The notes: generated by a model not told the origin, from the sequence alone. A stretch of 64,000 nucleotides of DNA from Microglena sp. YARC (GCA_022414725.1 CM039462.1:6070021-6134020); one strand, 5' to 3'; shown: positions 24,147 through 35,459, numbered from the stretch's first letter. Translations and numbers: made by a program.

Positions 24147-24745
24147 GTGACTGCTAAAGCGGTTTCCCGTGTCTATATTCGCGCAGCATGGACCCAACTG
24201 GCATCACATGAATCCATGGCTTTCCCACACCTTGAAAATTGTGTGCACGCATTGGTAATCCCGTATCACACATCAGATGTTGCGAGGGGGTTCAGTATCC
24301 ACCGATTGATCAAGGGGAGATTGCAGTTGAAAGCTTACACAGTTGATGCACTCATGAGGCTGCAACTGAATGTGTCCTCGGCTACAGAATTTGATTACTC
24401 GGGGGGAACTGAGATGTTTGAGAACTTGTACCTAGCAGAGACAGTTTACGCAAGGTGGGGTTGATGGAGCAAGTTTTCACCGACTTGAAGGAGAAGTGCT
24501 ACCATGATATCCTTGATGAATTCACTGTGGAAAGCATCGTGTTCGATGATGCCGAGGGGGGAGAAACGGAGGAGGAGGAGGAGGACTGGGAGGATTTGGT
24601 AGATGATGAGGAATTGGAAGAGGGGGGAGTCGAGGTGGTGGAGGTAGTGCAGGTGGCAGGGGTGGAGGGTCCTGCCCCCTTCTGCCCGACCCCCACAGCC
24701 CTCCCAGGAAACTCGACTGACTCATTTTTTGACGCACTTTGTTAG
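24147..24745 (+). pseudogene. hAT-family transposase C-terminal fragment
   Basis: The first frame (24147-24464) includes SDVARGFSIHRLIKGRLQ, followed by VDALMRLQLN. This is the hAT C-terminal dimerisation signature (S-x-x-x-RGFS-x-x-x-x-I-K-x-R-L...LxxLMRhxL). A second, overlapping frame (24455-24745) continues with MEQVFTDLKEKCYHDIL and an acidic tail of E and D repeats, so one frameshift near 24460 probably joins them. The catalytic DDE region is missing upstream, where the direct repeat ends. It is a 5'-truncated relic of a cut-and-paste transposon. No terminal inverted repeats were found. Confidence 0.6.
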
Positions 24746-25400
24746 GTCCAGCATGTGGTTGGCAGTGCTAGACTACTGTACACACACAAGGGATTGACAA
24801 GAAGAATTGTTGGCATTTTTTTAACGGCGCTCAATACTACAATAAGTATTTTGCAAATGGGTCCATGGCTGGACCCACTCAATTTGAGCCCTGAAAACCA
24901 GACAGAAAAACCTCATTTTTCTTGTGTTACATGTTCACACAGTGTATTACTTGGGTCCTGAAGCCTGCCCATGTTAGCTGTAAAACCATGTAAAACGTTG
25001 AGGTGCCACGTGTCCACCAAACCTCAATGCTGTGCTTCTTGGCTTGCATTACGTATTTATAAGGCCGTGTATAAGTTATTAGACACACGCATGCATGCGA
25101 TTTATGTGCACTGCAGGCATACTGGTATGATTCGTCCTCCGTTGAGGCAGTAACATGGCAACGGCGAGCCAGCTTTTGCTGATTCCTTGCACAAGTCCGT
25201 AAGTAGTAAATGGGCCCCTATTTCAGATATTCACTAGTTCACCTGGGCAACTATGCACTAGTAAATAAATAAATGTTACGACTTGTGACGAGGCGTGAGG
25301 CTGAGGGGACCAGCCCGTTAGCTTGCGATGGGGCCAACCACCAAAACAATGCACGAGTCTCTACACTAATAAGAAGGTCATATCATATACAGCACTATTC
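24746..25400. other. Intergenic, no gene recognised
   Basis: Mixed sequence with only short frames. An AAATAAATAAATG stretch at about 25263 is the only local oddity. I see no conserved motif, RNA gene or transposon end. Confidence 0.5.
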
Positions 25401-25585
25401 TTTTGGGGGGCTACGTGTAGCAGATTCTAGGCAGCTCCTTTCACCCACCCTTGGGTCATACCTGAAGCTAGCTAATGCGTCTGAAAGCAAGCATGACAGA
25501 CATTCCAATGTAGCTGTTATCTATGGGCTAGACTCGAGCACTGGCCAATTGAGCTGGGTGGAAGCAACTACGCGTAGCCTAAAAA
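25401..25585. mobile_element. Short TIR element, AGCAGCTTCTAGGCAGCTCC family (copy A)
   Basis: The left end reads GGCTACGTGTAGCAGATTCT then AGGCAGCTCC. The right end, on the other strand, reads TTTTTAGGCTACGCGTAG. The two ends are partly complementary. The same left-end core recurs at 44317-44507 and 51770-51968 with better inverted ends. No coding capacity. Confidence 0.5.
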
Positions 25586-25669
25586 TGAAACGGTGATATA
25601 CAGCCCCATGGAAGTCTATGGACGTGGAAAAGTCTGAAACTCGTATCCACTTAGTTGGCTCCCTAGTTA

Positions 25670-25803
25670 CAGCTTGTTTCCAACCAATTAAGGGTCCGGT
25701 TAAGCGGCGGTTAAATTCGTTATTTTCGGCGCTAACCGGTGTTTGGTCGGAAACACAAAAAGTTAAGGTCCGGTTAAAGACCAACCGTCCCGGTTAGTGC
25801 AAT

Positions 25804-25834
<31 letters not shown>

Positions 25835-26298
25835 GCCATTAAAGAAAGTTAAGGGGCGGTTAAGTTCGGTTGATGAATGAGATATGGTGACGTCACGAAG
25901 TTGGAGCGCGCATCTTAAAAAGCACGCTGCTTTGGAGTCCCGCATCCTTCTTTCTTTCTCGGACACTCATCATTGATCGCACAGTTTCTCTAAGATGTAT
26001 TCGCAGCAGCAGGGCACCGTCCCTGCCACGCAATTTTCGACTGATCTTCCTGAGGCAACCAGCAGCGGCCAGAAGTGGAATACACGCTGAAATCAGCGTC
26101 TGAATCGCGAGGGAGTGCTGCAGAGCTCATTTACCACGTTGACCCATTTTGAACTGACCTGGTCAGGTGCAAAAGATTGCTTAACTGGTGGAACGTTTCC
26201 AACCATCATCCCGAAAGTTAAGGCCCGGTTAGAGGTCGAGTCTAAACCCTCCGAAACACAATCCTTAACCGGACCCCCAACTGGTTGGAAACAAGCTG
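25670..26298. mobile_element. Non-autonomous PIF/Harbinger-like MITE with TTA TSD
   Basis: The left end CAGCTTGTTTCCAACCA (from 25670) is mirrored exactly by the reverse complement of the right end (26282-26298), and similarity continues into GGTCCGGTTAAG. Both ends are flanked by TTA (25667-25669 and 26299-26301), the TWA target duplication of PIF/Harbinger elements. Inside are a 29-C tract and an ATG frame at about 25995 (MYSQQQGTVPATQFSTDLP) that ends after some 30 codons. It may be the start of a deleted transposon gene. Confidence 0.75.
25806..25834 (+). repeat. Poly-C tract, 29 nt
   Basis: Uninterrupted C homopolymer inside the 25670-26298 element. Other long C runs on the same strand are at 27115-27148 (34), 27365-27390 (26), 36557-36581 (25) and 60899-60924 (one T). 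Confidence 0.98.
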
Positions 26299-26431
26299 TT
26301 ACCGCCCCTCCATGGGTATCAATCAATGATGGTTCAGGCCCTCGCCCTCGATCCATGTCACTGCCAGGGTGCCAGCACTGAGCCGCTGGCCGAACACCTT
26401 ACGCTCTTTCTCGGTTTTTCCGCCAGGCAAA

Positions 26432-26563
26432 CTCATATCACAAGGGCTCGGTACCCCTGGAAAACCTAACCGTCCACCCTAGATGGTAGGCTACTATATA
26501 GGGTGAACGGTTAGGTTTTCTAGGGGTCCGCCGCGAGCCGGCTCGCGAGCCCTTGTGAAATGA
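26432..26563. mobile_element. Foldback (hairpin) element, about 130 bp
   Basis: The left arm (CTCAT, TCACAAGGGCTCG, CCCCTGGAAAACCTAACCGT, CACCCTA) is the reverse complement of the right arm (TAGGGTG, ACGGTTAGGTTTTCTAGGGG, CGAGCCCTTGTGA, ATGAG). An 18-bp GC-rich insertion sits only in the right arm. The centre is about 20 nt. The whole piece can fold into one long hairpin, as foldback MITEs do. Confidence 0.75.
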
Positions 26564-27111
26564 GACACCCTTTCCGCCATATCTTCACACCCGGTGTGAC
26601 GGTGACCGTACACCGAGATTTCCATTTCTCTTTCACTCATCCCCTGAAATCTCCTCCTCGGATTGTGGAACTCGCAGTTTAGGTCTCCGTTTCTTAAGCC
26701 ACGCCTGCACGCCACCGAGCCCCCTTTTCTTGTCGTGTCAAGAGTGGTCCCAGAGTCTCTCAAAGCGGCCTTGTCTTTCACTCTCGGTAAGAACATCACC
26801 ACTGGTTGAGAGCAAACATCGATTTGTAGCTGTCAGCTAGCGCGTCCTATTGAAGAGCTAGCTGCTGCTCAGCAGTATGGTAGACCTCATCAATGACGTC
26901 CCAAGCTCGAACTTATATAAAGTGAGGCGCAAGCTCAAATTGAATCGAGGGGCCAGACTGAGAGGAGTTGTTACAGGTCTCACAGTTTGAGAAAATATCT
27001 GACACGAGCTTGTATCGGCGAACGCGCAATCCAGAGGCACCAAGTTATTGATGAGCGCGGGCACTCAAGTTCCTCAACCGCTCGATTCCTCGTTCCCTCG
27101 TTCCTTTCTCC

Positions 27112-27149
<38 letters not shown>

Positions 27150-27650
27150 ATCTCTTGTGAGTACCAATCTCCTTGCCGTCGCCTCTACGTACCTGCACAG
27201 GGGGCTTATTTGTCCTGGTCCCCAGGGGTCGTGGTGCGAGTCACGATTGGCAGTGGTCCGGCGTACCCGTGGGCGTACCCCTCCGTTCCAATGGGTACCC
27301 CACCCTCTGCCGCCAGCCTGCCCCCTACTGGCCTAGTCCCTTCCTCTAGCCACTTGTACCCCCTCCCCCCCCCCCCCCCCCCCCCCCCCCTCCCAATTAG
27401 CTCCCCGCATCTCCTGCCCCTTGCCTCCAATCCACTCCCACTGCCCTACTCTCTGCCCCCTACGTACCGGCCTACGCCTGCACCCCTGGCCACTTATTGT
27501 TTCCCTCCCCAGTCCTCCTACCACATGCCTCCCATCCACTCTCACCCTCCTACCAGCCTCCCATCCACTCCCACACTCCCCTTACATCCTACCACCTGCC
27601 TCAAATGCTTTCCACCCTCTGTCTAACCCCAACCCAACCCACTCTACAGG
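26564..27650. other. Non-coding, C-rich low-complexity stretch
   Basis: Contains the 34-nt and 26-nt C tracts and, from 27280 to 27640, pyrimidine-rich DNA with repeated CCTCCCATCCACTC words. Proline-rich frames here arise only from the C runs. A pyrimidine tract ending CCACTCTACAG at 27650 could be a splice acceptor for the coding block that follows. Confidence 0.5.
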
Positions 27651-28780
27651 TGTCCCCATGATGGCAATGTGCATGAGTCCTGACCTATCTACTGGTGAAC
27701 CCTCCCAGTACCCTAAAAAGCCCACGGACCTTAACACAATGAGCTGCCTCCTGCAAGCTCAAGAACACGCTAGCCAAGAAGAGAAGGCCACTGCCGTGAT
27801 AATGAGTGACTTTCAGGGTGAGGATGTATCAGCCTCTGAAACCTGCAATGACATCCGTCTCCCTGTGCTGCGCAACCTCAAGGATGTGCAGGGAGGGTCC
27901 ACTCACCTCTCCATGGCCACCCAATTGTCAATCACATCCAAGTTTGGCATGTTTTCTGACAGTGACAACTCAGGCGCTGGGCCCTTGCTCATTGTTGGAG
28001 TGAGTCGCTAAAGTCTGAAGGTAGATTTCACCCCCATTAGTTGTGAGAACAGCGCTCTTCCACAATATCTATTACATGACCTGGGCTGCATCGCCTCAGA
28101 GGAGCCATCTCATTCTAGCTTTGATGATCCCACCTGGCTACTCAGCTCAGTAGAGAACGGATTTAGGCGGAGGCCATCTCAACGCCATTGCCAGTCCCAT
28201 TCAGTGATTCCACAGCCTCCCACATTTTTGGACAGTGACCCCCTGAGCCAGATAGACTACGCCCTCATCTCTGCAGACGTCCCTGAGTGTCACAGCACTA
28301 AAATAGTGGTGCCAAGGCAGAGCAGCCACCTGCGCAAGGCTGAGACAAAACTGGCTGCTCCCCTTTCTCTGGTCCCCTATACAACCTCTGTGGCCAAGGG
28401 TGGTGCCCGTGCTAAATATGTTCACCAGGATGTTCAGCCCTTGCTTATTGTTGGGTCGCGTCTCAGTAGCTCTGGTATGGAATTCACACCCATCTCTGGG
28501 CAGAGTGAATCTGTACCAAAGGTTCAACAGCATGAGCCGGCCTATGACCCCTCACAGGAGCTATCCGATATCTATCTTGATAGGGCTGACATGCGCCTGT
28601 CCGCCATTAGAGCAGGCGCGTCATCTCAACAGTACCGTGGATCTACAACTTGGTATGACTTCATGGTTCGAAGCAAGCAAATGCCTCGCACAGCCCACAG
28701 TGGACTCCGTCACTTCTCCGGGGCAGATCGTAATGGCTCTCCGTCTCCATCAAATGCAGCAGGGTCGGCTAGGCATTGAC
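27651..28780 (+). pseudogene. Unknown coding block with one in-frame stop
   Basis: One frame is open from before 27651 to 28779 except for a single TAA at 28009-28011. An acceptor-like CACTCTACAG precedes it. The protein has an internal duplication: GPLLIVGVSR, stop, then VDFTPIS around the stop corresponds to QPLLIVGSRL then MEFTPIS near 28440-28500. The duplication supports real coding origin in this frame. Near the end a different frame (to 28912) takes over with GRLGIDKNIHGKELIFTARL, suggesting a later frameshift. I recognise no domain; a decayed transposon ORF or degraded host exon are both possible. An alternative reading is a GTGAGT splice donor at 27999 that removes the stop. Confidence 0.45.
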
Positions 28781-29319
28781 AAGAACATTCATGGTAAAGA
28801 ACTAATCTTCACAGCAAGGCTGCCGCTGCCGCCCATGGCAGAGGATGACCAGTGGGGTTTTCCCCATTGGTATGGAACCCTTCTGCATAGCAAAGCTGTT
28901 GGCTGTGGCTGAGTATGACCCACAGGCTTTGATTGCAGGTGCTACATGTAGCACAAGTGCCACATTATGTACCTTGATGTTTTTGGGGGGTGCTACATTA
29001 GTGCCTTCTGAGGTTGCTTTTGGGGGGCAAAACAGCACCCCAAAGGCTGCTAGGAGCAGCATGGTACTATGTACAGACACCCGTTCCTTTCCTTGAAAAA
29101 AAAATTGATGGTCCACGGGGTTGTTCCAATCGGAAGCTGGCTAGGGGAGCTGGCTATAAGTAGTGCTACATACGGCGTAAAAGTAGTGCTAACTATTGCT
29201 CCTACCACTAAAAGTACTCTAGTACTGCTACTACTACTCGTACTACTAAACTGTGTGGCACTGGGTTAAATTAGCCATATCCAGCCACAAAGAAACAGTT
29301 ATTAGTTCTGCAGTTGCTT

Positions 29320-29680
29320 GACGCACTGCCACCGTGAATGATGATGGACCTTGGATGGTGATGAACCTTGGATGATGATGACCTTGTTGACCTTGATGAA
29401 CCTGGATGATGATGTCCTTGATGAACTTGGATGGTGATGAACCTTGAACGATGAACCTAGATGATGATGATGATGATGATCTTGATGGACCTGGATGGTG
29501 TTGAACCTTGGATGATTAATCTAGATGATGATGGACCTGGATAATGATGTCCTTGATGAACTTGGATGGTGATGAACCTTGAACGATGAACCTAGATGAT
29601 GATGATCTTGATGGACCTGGATGGTGTTGAACCTTGGATGATGAACCTGGATGATGACGATGACCTTGCATGATTACTAT
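29320..29680 (+). repeat. Minisatellite, GATGAACCTTGGATG type
   Basis: Irregular tandem array of 15-20 bp words (GATGATGAACCTTGGATG, GATGGACCTGGATGGTG) with a larger duplicated block (about 29400-29500 and 29540-29640). Confidence 0.85.
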
Positions 29681-30185
29681 TATTGTATTAGTATGGTTCC
29701 TTATTGGACTCCATATGTGCCCGTGGCTTGATGGAGTCAACTGGGACTTGCGTCACACTTTAAAAACACAAAAGCGGTGTGCCTCCTTTGTCTGGGGAAA
29801 ATATCCTGGGGTGGTAGTTTGACCTTATCACTGGGCCAAGCATCAGCAAGTGCTTTAAGGAGTGTTTAAATCATCACGGTGATCTTATAGCAATTCAGCG
29901 GAAGATTTGGAATCGACAGTCGTAGGTCGTACATCGACTTTTTCAGGCCGCAATGACGACCTACGATACATTTCCTTCCCAAAGTAGTACCCTTCATGCT
30001 GACTGGCACTTTCGCTCCGTCGACCTGGCACTTCGCCCACATGCATGCCAGGGTCTAGGCCTGTGGGTGACGGGGTATGGGCATTGGAGGGGTAACTGTA
30101 CCGATCGCTGCTCTTCATTCATTCATGAACATTGTTGTCGTAGACAGACCAGTCACCAGTGTTGACCAGGGTACTACATTTTGCC
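29681..30185. other. Intergenic, no gene recognised
   Basis: No convincing frame, motif or repeat. Short open frames here overlap on both strands without family signal. Confidence 0.5.
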
Positions 30186-30500
30186 ATTTGAGTAGGGCTG
30201 TCAAGCTTTATATCGCCCGGTATTTATTTTACCGTGTACTGTACGATAATAAAGTTTCAGCGTACGGTATTTTTGGGATTACCGTACGATATATCATCTT
30301 TACCGTACGATAAATCGTGTTTAACCATATCCTGTGGTCCTGTGGTCTACGAAAATATCTTACACTCGGCAGGTCGGCGGTTCGATTCTCGTCAGGAGCA
30401 CCTGAGTATGGGTCAGGGAATTTAGTATACCGCCTTATACCGTACGATATATCACGATATATCGTACGGTAATAGACCACGATATTACCGTGTTTTTCTA
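30186..30500. mobile_element. Palindromic TACCGTACGATATATC element
   Basis: The motif TACCGTACGATATATC and its reverse complement recur on both sides (30280-30320 and 30438-30480), flanking a central unique segment. The left edge AGGGCTGTCAAGCTTTATAT looks like a transposon end, but I could not define a matching right end or a target duplication. The central segment carries the tRNA-like sequence described next. Confidence 0.5.
30330..30400 (+). other. tRNA-like sequence (SINE head or tRNA relic)
   Basis: TCCTG at the left could pair with CAGGA at the right, about 70 nt apart. A D-arm/A-box-like TGGTCCTGTGGTCTACG and a T-loop/B-box-like GGTTCGATTCT sit at tRNA-like spacing. The T stem is poorly paired, so this is unlikely to be a working tRNA; a tRNA-derived element is more plausible. 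Confidence 0.35.
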
Positions 30501-30702
30501 TCTCCCTCAGTATTGGTTCATTTGACTTGATTTTAAGTGTAACTGTATTTCTGTTTATAGAACGTACTTCAGTTGAACACGTTAACTGCTTAAATTCCCC
30601 TTCAAATACCGGTAGGGATTTATTGCGACAAAAGTGATCTCATAGGAGGCTAGCACGCAAACACGTACGTTTTGTAGTACCCTAGGGCTAGAGAAGCTTC
30701 TT

Positions 30703-33007
30703 TTGTTCATCCATCTTCGGCATAATCCGAAAAGTTTTTGGAAAGACGTGCGTGAGCCTAACAAGGCCACTACGGCAGACATCACAATTCATGATTGGAC
30801 TGGTTATTTTGCAGACCTCTTTGATGTGCAAGTAGGTATTGATCCAAGTCTGGATGCTAGGGACTTTGTCCCTCAAGCTGATGGACCTCAGATAGAGGCC
30901 GCACCAACATGGTTATGTCAAGACTTTACCACCAAGGAGGTGTTTTCTGTTCTCCAATCCCTACGGAAAAACTCCTCCCCCGGGGTAGATGGTATCCCTG
31001 CAGAATGGTACAGATTTGCTTCCCATGAAGCCAACTCCCGATTTGTACAAGCTATGACTAACCTGTTTAATCTCATCTGGAAGACTTCTTACCCTAGCCA
31101 ATGGGCTGCAGCTGCCTTGGTACCCGTACCCAAATCCAAAGGCAGTGTGTATGACAAGGACAACTATCGAGGTCTTGCGGTGAGCAACTCCATAGGAAAG
31201 ATCTTCTCCCTTTGCATGCTACGTAGACTAGATGATTGGTCAGAAGAATTCAACCTCAGAGCCGCTGGCCAATATGGATTTAGAAGTGGTAGGGGTACTG
31301 CAGATGCATCATTCATTCTTAACCATATTGTAGATAAATATAGAGAAAAGAAAAAAACCACTCTTTGTGGCTTTTGTTGATTTCAAGAAGGCTTATGATT
31401 GGGTCAACAGAGACTTGCTATGGGATTGCTTAGCAAGGCTAGGAGTCAAGGACCCCTATCTCAGTATTCTGAAGTCCATGTATATTCATGTTGTTTTCCA
31501 AGTTCGCCTACATGGGGACATTGGATCCTCCTTTCCATCCCTTGTAGGAGTTAAACAAGGAGACCCCCTATCCCCACTCCTATTCGGTCTGTTCATTGAT
31601 AGAATTGAATCGTTCCTCCAATCCAAGCTCCCAAATGTAGGGGCTGAGCTTAGGGGAAAGATTCTGCAACTGTTACTTTATGCTGATGACCTAGCTATAA
31701 TGGCAGAATCCCCGGCAGATATGCAAGCGATGCTTGACTGTCTGAGAGATTTCTGTGAGGCTACTAAGATGGCTGTGAATATAAAGAAAACTGAGATTGT
31801 CGTTTTCAACAAGCAATTCTGTGATGAGGCCCGCATGGATCCTGATTACAAATTTGTCTATGATGGAGCACAACTTTCTACAAAGTTATCTTTTATCTAC
31901 TTGGGATCCCTCTTTGTGGATGGTGACTCAAGCAATCGTGCAAAAGCTGCTTTTTCTAGGATGCTCACTAAGGCCCAAAAGGCACACCACATGCTCCGTA
32001 GGCGATGCCATACTATGGAGATATACAATATTGATATTCTCACCCACCTGTTTGATTCTCTTGTACAACCTATCCTGAATTTTGGCTGTGAGGTGTGGGC
32101 TCCTTCTATTCTGAACAACACACTTATCTCAAATGACCATGCTTGTGAGAAATGGCATAGAGGTATACTTAAACAAATGTTGGGTGTTTGCCAATCTACT
32201 ACATCTAATATTATCATGGAAGAGCTGGGTAGAACCCCGTTGTGTTTTGCTTGGCTTAAACAAGCTTTGCGCTTCTGGAACAAGACCATACATAAAGAAC
32301 CTGAGGATCTCATTAGAATGGCTCTTGAGGAATCTTTTGACTCCAACACTGGCTGGGTTCATGACTTGCGTTGTGCTCTCCACAAGCTAGGATCCAGTAA
32401 AAACATCAACATTTTGGAGGCTGTCGATGTCGAAGGTATTATGTCTGAAGTTTTTGAGTCATGGAGGTTTAAGTACCCAAGTGACACCAATGCAGTTAGA
32501 GACATCCCTGATGAGAGAAGGGTTGGCTTTAAACGCCTCCGATACCAAAAATGGTTCGCAGCCAACAGCAATGATGAGAATGGCTTGATTCCCTTTACAT
32601 CCGCCTTACATAAGCAGGATCAGATTCGTTCTATAGCACAGTTTAGAATGGGTTCCCATTGGCTGAACACAGAAAGAATGAGGGTGGTGGATAGAGCACA
32701 CATCCCTCGCTCAATGAGACACTGTCAAATGTGTGGGTTCCAAAAACCTGAGGATGAAATGCATATGTTTGAGTGCCCTTTTTATAATGATATTCGCCTC
32801 CGCTACCAGAAGCTGTTTACAGATATTTATAGGCATGTCCATGAGGATACCAACTTAACCGTATGGAATGTGGAATTCTGCGATTCCACATTCAGAACCT
32901 TTATGAATGGAAATGGCACTAAGTCTTTTTGGAGCAACCTAGCCGACTATCTTTCTACTTGTAGAAGAGCAAGACAGGAAGCCCTGGACTGCTTAGTGGC
33001 ACCGTAA
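30703..33007 (+). pseudogene. LINE reverse transcriptase ORF with one frameshift
   Basis: Two frames (to about 31360, then from 31367 to 33007) give about 765 residues of ORF2. The first carries the fingers region (HNPKSFWKDV, then SPGVDGIPAEWY and YGFRSGRGTADASFIL). The second carries motif A, FVDFKKAYDWV, motif B, QGDPLSPLLFGLFID, and the catalytic YADD box in LLLYADDLAIM. Near its end is a Cys/His cluster, CQMCGFQKPEDEMHMFEC. The switch occurs in an A7 run at about 31349-31355; one A fewer restores a single frame, so this is a slippage mutation or a base-calling error. Everything else is open, so the insertion is young or the error is technical. RT copies LINE RNA at the target site; no RNase H domain is visible. 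Confidence 0.88.
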
Positions 33008-33266
33008 TTTATCATCCCTTTTTTTTCTTCTTCTTGTGACTTCTCATTTGTTAGCTTCTTACCTCCGCCACTGTAAGTGGTTGAGATCTGGGTCCGGCTC
33101 TAAGGGGTTTAATACCTACGCCACCAAAACGGTGGTTGGGAGTTTGTTTTGTTTGTCCTCGACACACCCCTGATGTAATGGGTTTTTTTGCTTTGTGGGT
33201 GCTTTTTTTTTTTGTTTAAAGCACAGAGTCTCATACACCCTCGCGGTGTCAAGTAGACTTTAACAT

Positions 33267-33340
33267 GTAATGTAATGTAATGTAATGTAATGTAATGTAA
33301 TGTAATGTAAATGTAATGTAATGTAATGTAATGTATCCAT
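33267..33340 (+). repeat. (TGTAA)n LINE tail
   Basis: About 13 pentamer units with one extra A in the middle. It lies at the 3' end of the LINE, in the position of the short tandem tails that replace poly-A in several non-LTR clades. Confidence 0.9.
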
Positions 33341-33512
33341 GAACGTATGAAGAGACTGGATCAAGTCTTTTTTGGTAGGCATGAAAAGTTTTTCTGTTTT
33401 TAACGTTCAGAAGAAGAGGAGGAAAGAAAAGAACGGAAAATGGAAAATGGAAAAGAAAAAAAGTGATTTGTTCGAGTTTACATTTTCCTTGCCGTTCCTG
33501 ATAATGATTTTT

Positions 33513-33585
33513 TACTGCCGAAGACGGCAAGCAGCCAAATTGCTGGCTGAAGCTATGCAACCAAGTTCGAGTGCAAGTAGTATCC
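33513..33585 (+). repeat. SINE-like repeat, ACTGCCGAAGACGG family (copy 1)
   Basis: TTTTTACTGCCGAAGACGGC, then AGCAGCCAAATTGCTGGCTG and AGCTATGCAACCAAGTTCGA. Related copies lie at 51575-51645 (+) and 57325-57405 (-), the last with a (TTTTA)n tail. Confidence 0.6.
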
Positions 33586-35160
33586 TAGTGGAGACTGGAG
33601 AGAGAACATACGTGTGTAGAAGTATGTTACAACAGGAGGTGTGCACAAAGGGCACAATTGGAGTTCCATTATTAGCACTGATCCAGACTGATCAGAATGA
33701 AAATAGTAGGGTGCCCCGGAGGGTCCCCTGGAAGTCGGCCCAGGGGGTGGGGTCATGTGAGTCAAGGAGCAATGGCAGCCTCCTTGGTGAAAGATGCACA
33801 AGCAGGTGCTTACTTATCCTTACAATTTAATATTTGGGTGGTCAAGGATCAATTTAGCACGAATATTAAGCACCAATATTTCATTTGTTACACGTTAGTT
33901 ATTGCATAATGCATTCTGCTTGACTTTGAAACGTTTGTGCAAATGGCATTCTTATTCAACTTGGTGACCTGTAAAGCTAATGAAGTTAATAGCTCACTGA
34001 CTCCCCGAAGTTCCGTGGCCGAGGCTACAGTTGCTAGTTGCTACTGCGCAACCTGCAGGTACTAGTGCGAAACAGCAGATTTCCTTGTCAAGCACAGTGC
34101 GCTGATGCAATGAGCTGTGAGAGGCACGGAGATGCGAATTTCCCAAGGGGAAATCGTAGACATGCTCCAGGTTCCTAGATTGAGTCCACAGGACAGGAGG
34201 GAACGACAAATGAAAACGCCACGTCCACGATTCGCAACCTTGAGATCCGTCCGCGAAAAAGTGCCCTCCGAGGTAAGCCGACCGGACCACCCAACCCCAG
34301 CGGGAATGGAACACGCTTCGCTTCCATGCGAAAGAAGTTAGTTTACCCAGTGGTTTAACCGGCAAATTTGACCGGTTTTCTTGGGAAAATTTGAAGAATT
34401 AAATATAATCGCGTAAGCATGGCATAGGTCTGAGCCCCCTAGGGAGCCGACCAACAACCGATCAACTGGACCAACAAATTAGGAGCTGTACCTGGGTGGC
34501 TTGTACCTCTCATTTGTTGGGGTTCAGTCCACTACGGTAGTGCATGTTTTTTTTAATGCCTTTCCTGTTGGAAATGGGAATTGGGAAACCATTAAACTGG
34601 AATACTACCAACTACCGGTACCGATGATGCACGAAACGTTGACAGAATTTGAAGTTGGCAAGTTGGCAAGAGGTCGAAAAGGGGTAGCGATACATGACTT
34701 TGGTTCTAGGGTTGGCAAAAATGGGGGGATGGGGGAGGGCTCCTCGAATTGGCTGGAAAAAAAGATAACGCCTGGAGAGGCGTCGTGTTATGGGGGCCCA
34801 CCCGTACACCGCTGAGGGGGAAAGTCACCAAGGCAGACATACCGGTAGTAAGTGTCACCCTCCAGGCAGTAGAAATTTGCTGAAGTTGGAAGTTACATGC
34901 TTTGGCAAAACAAATGAGTCCTAAAAGCAGATTGAATCAGGGTGAGACGCCCAAAAGTATGCTTGTAAACCATTTAACAGCAACTTAGAATGTATACAGC
35001 ATAGTATCTATCTTCTACTTGCGTACTGTATCATAATGGAGGAAATTAAATGTGGTTGCTAAGGACTACCGTACTGCAATGCAAATTCATTTAATTTGAG
35101 TACCACTCTAGATTGTCTGCCTTTTTAGCAGGCTCAGGTTGGGTAGCAGCTGCAAACTTA
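33586..35160. other. Intergenic, no gene recognised
   Basis: Mixed unique sequence with short frames only. No domain, RNA gene or clear transposon ends were found. Confidence 0.5.
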
Positions 35161-35169
35161 GTCAGATCA

Positions 35170-35345
35170 AACGTCAGAGCCTTCATCCTCACCTAACCCC
35201 CCATCCCCGTCAGAGCCCTCATCCCCACCAGAACCCCATCCTCGTCAGAGCTCTCATCCTCACCAGACACCCCATCCTCGTCAGAGCCCTCATCCTCACC
35301 AGACACCCCATCCTCGGCAGGGCCCTCATCCTCACCAGATTATCG
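35170..35345 (+). repeat. Minisatellite, about 36 bp
   Basis: Tandem units built from CCTCATCCTCACCAGACACC and CCATCCTCGTCAGAGC, about four to five copies. Confidence 0.85.
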
Positions 35346-35459
35346 AGGATGCGTAACCTCGCAGCAGAAAACTGCATTAGATCACTCCATCCTGTGCAAA
35401 TACATCAGATCAGCTCCGGCACGTCATAACAGTACCCTTTTTAATTTAGTTATCACCTG

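Larger units (their letters stand above)
30640..33340 (+). mobile_element. 5'-truncated LINE (non-LTR retrotransposon)
   Basis: It contains the reverse transcriptase ORF, a roughly 260-bp 3' region and a terminal (TGTAA)n tail. The endonuclease part is absent, and the RT frame is closed upstream by TAG at 30643-30645, so the copy is 5'-truncated, as is usual for target-primed insertion. A clade cannot be named safely from motifs alone. Target-site duplications are not obvious. Confidence 0.85.

Noticed and set aside
27048..27626. Proline-rich ORF of 192 codons
   Set aside because: It exists because of two C homopolymers; the rest is low-complexity pyrimidine-rich DNA with no conserved motif.
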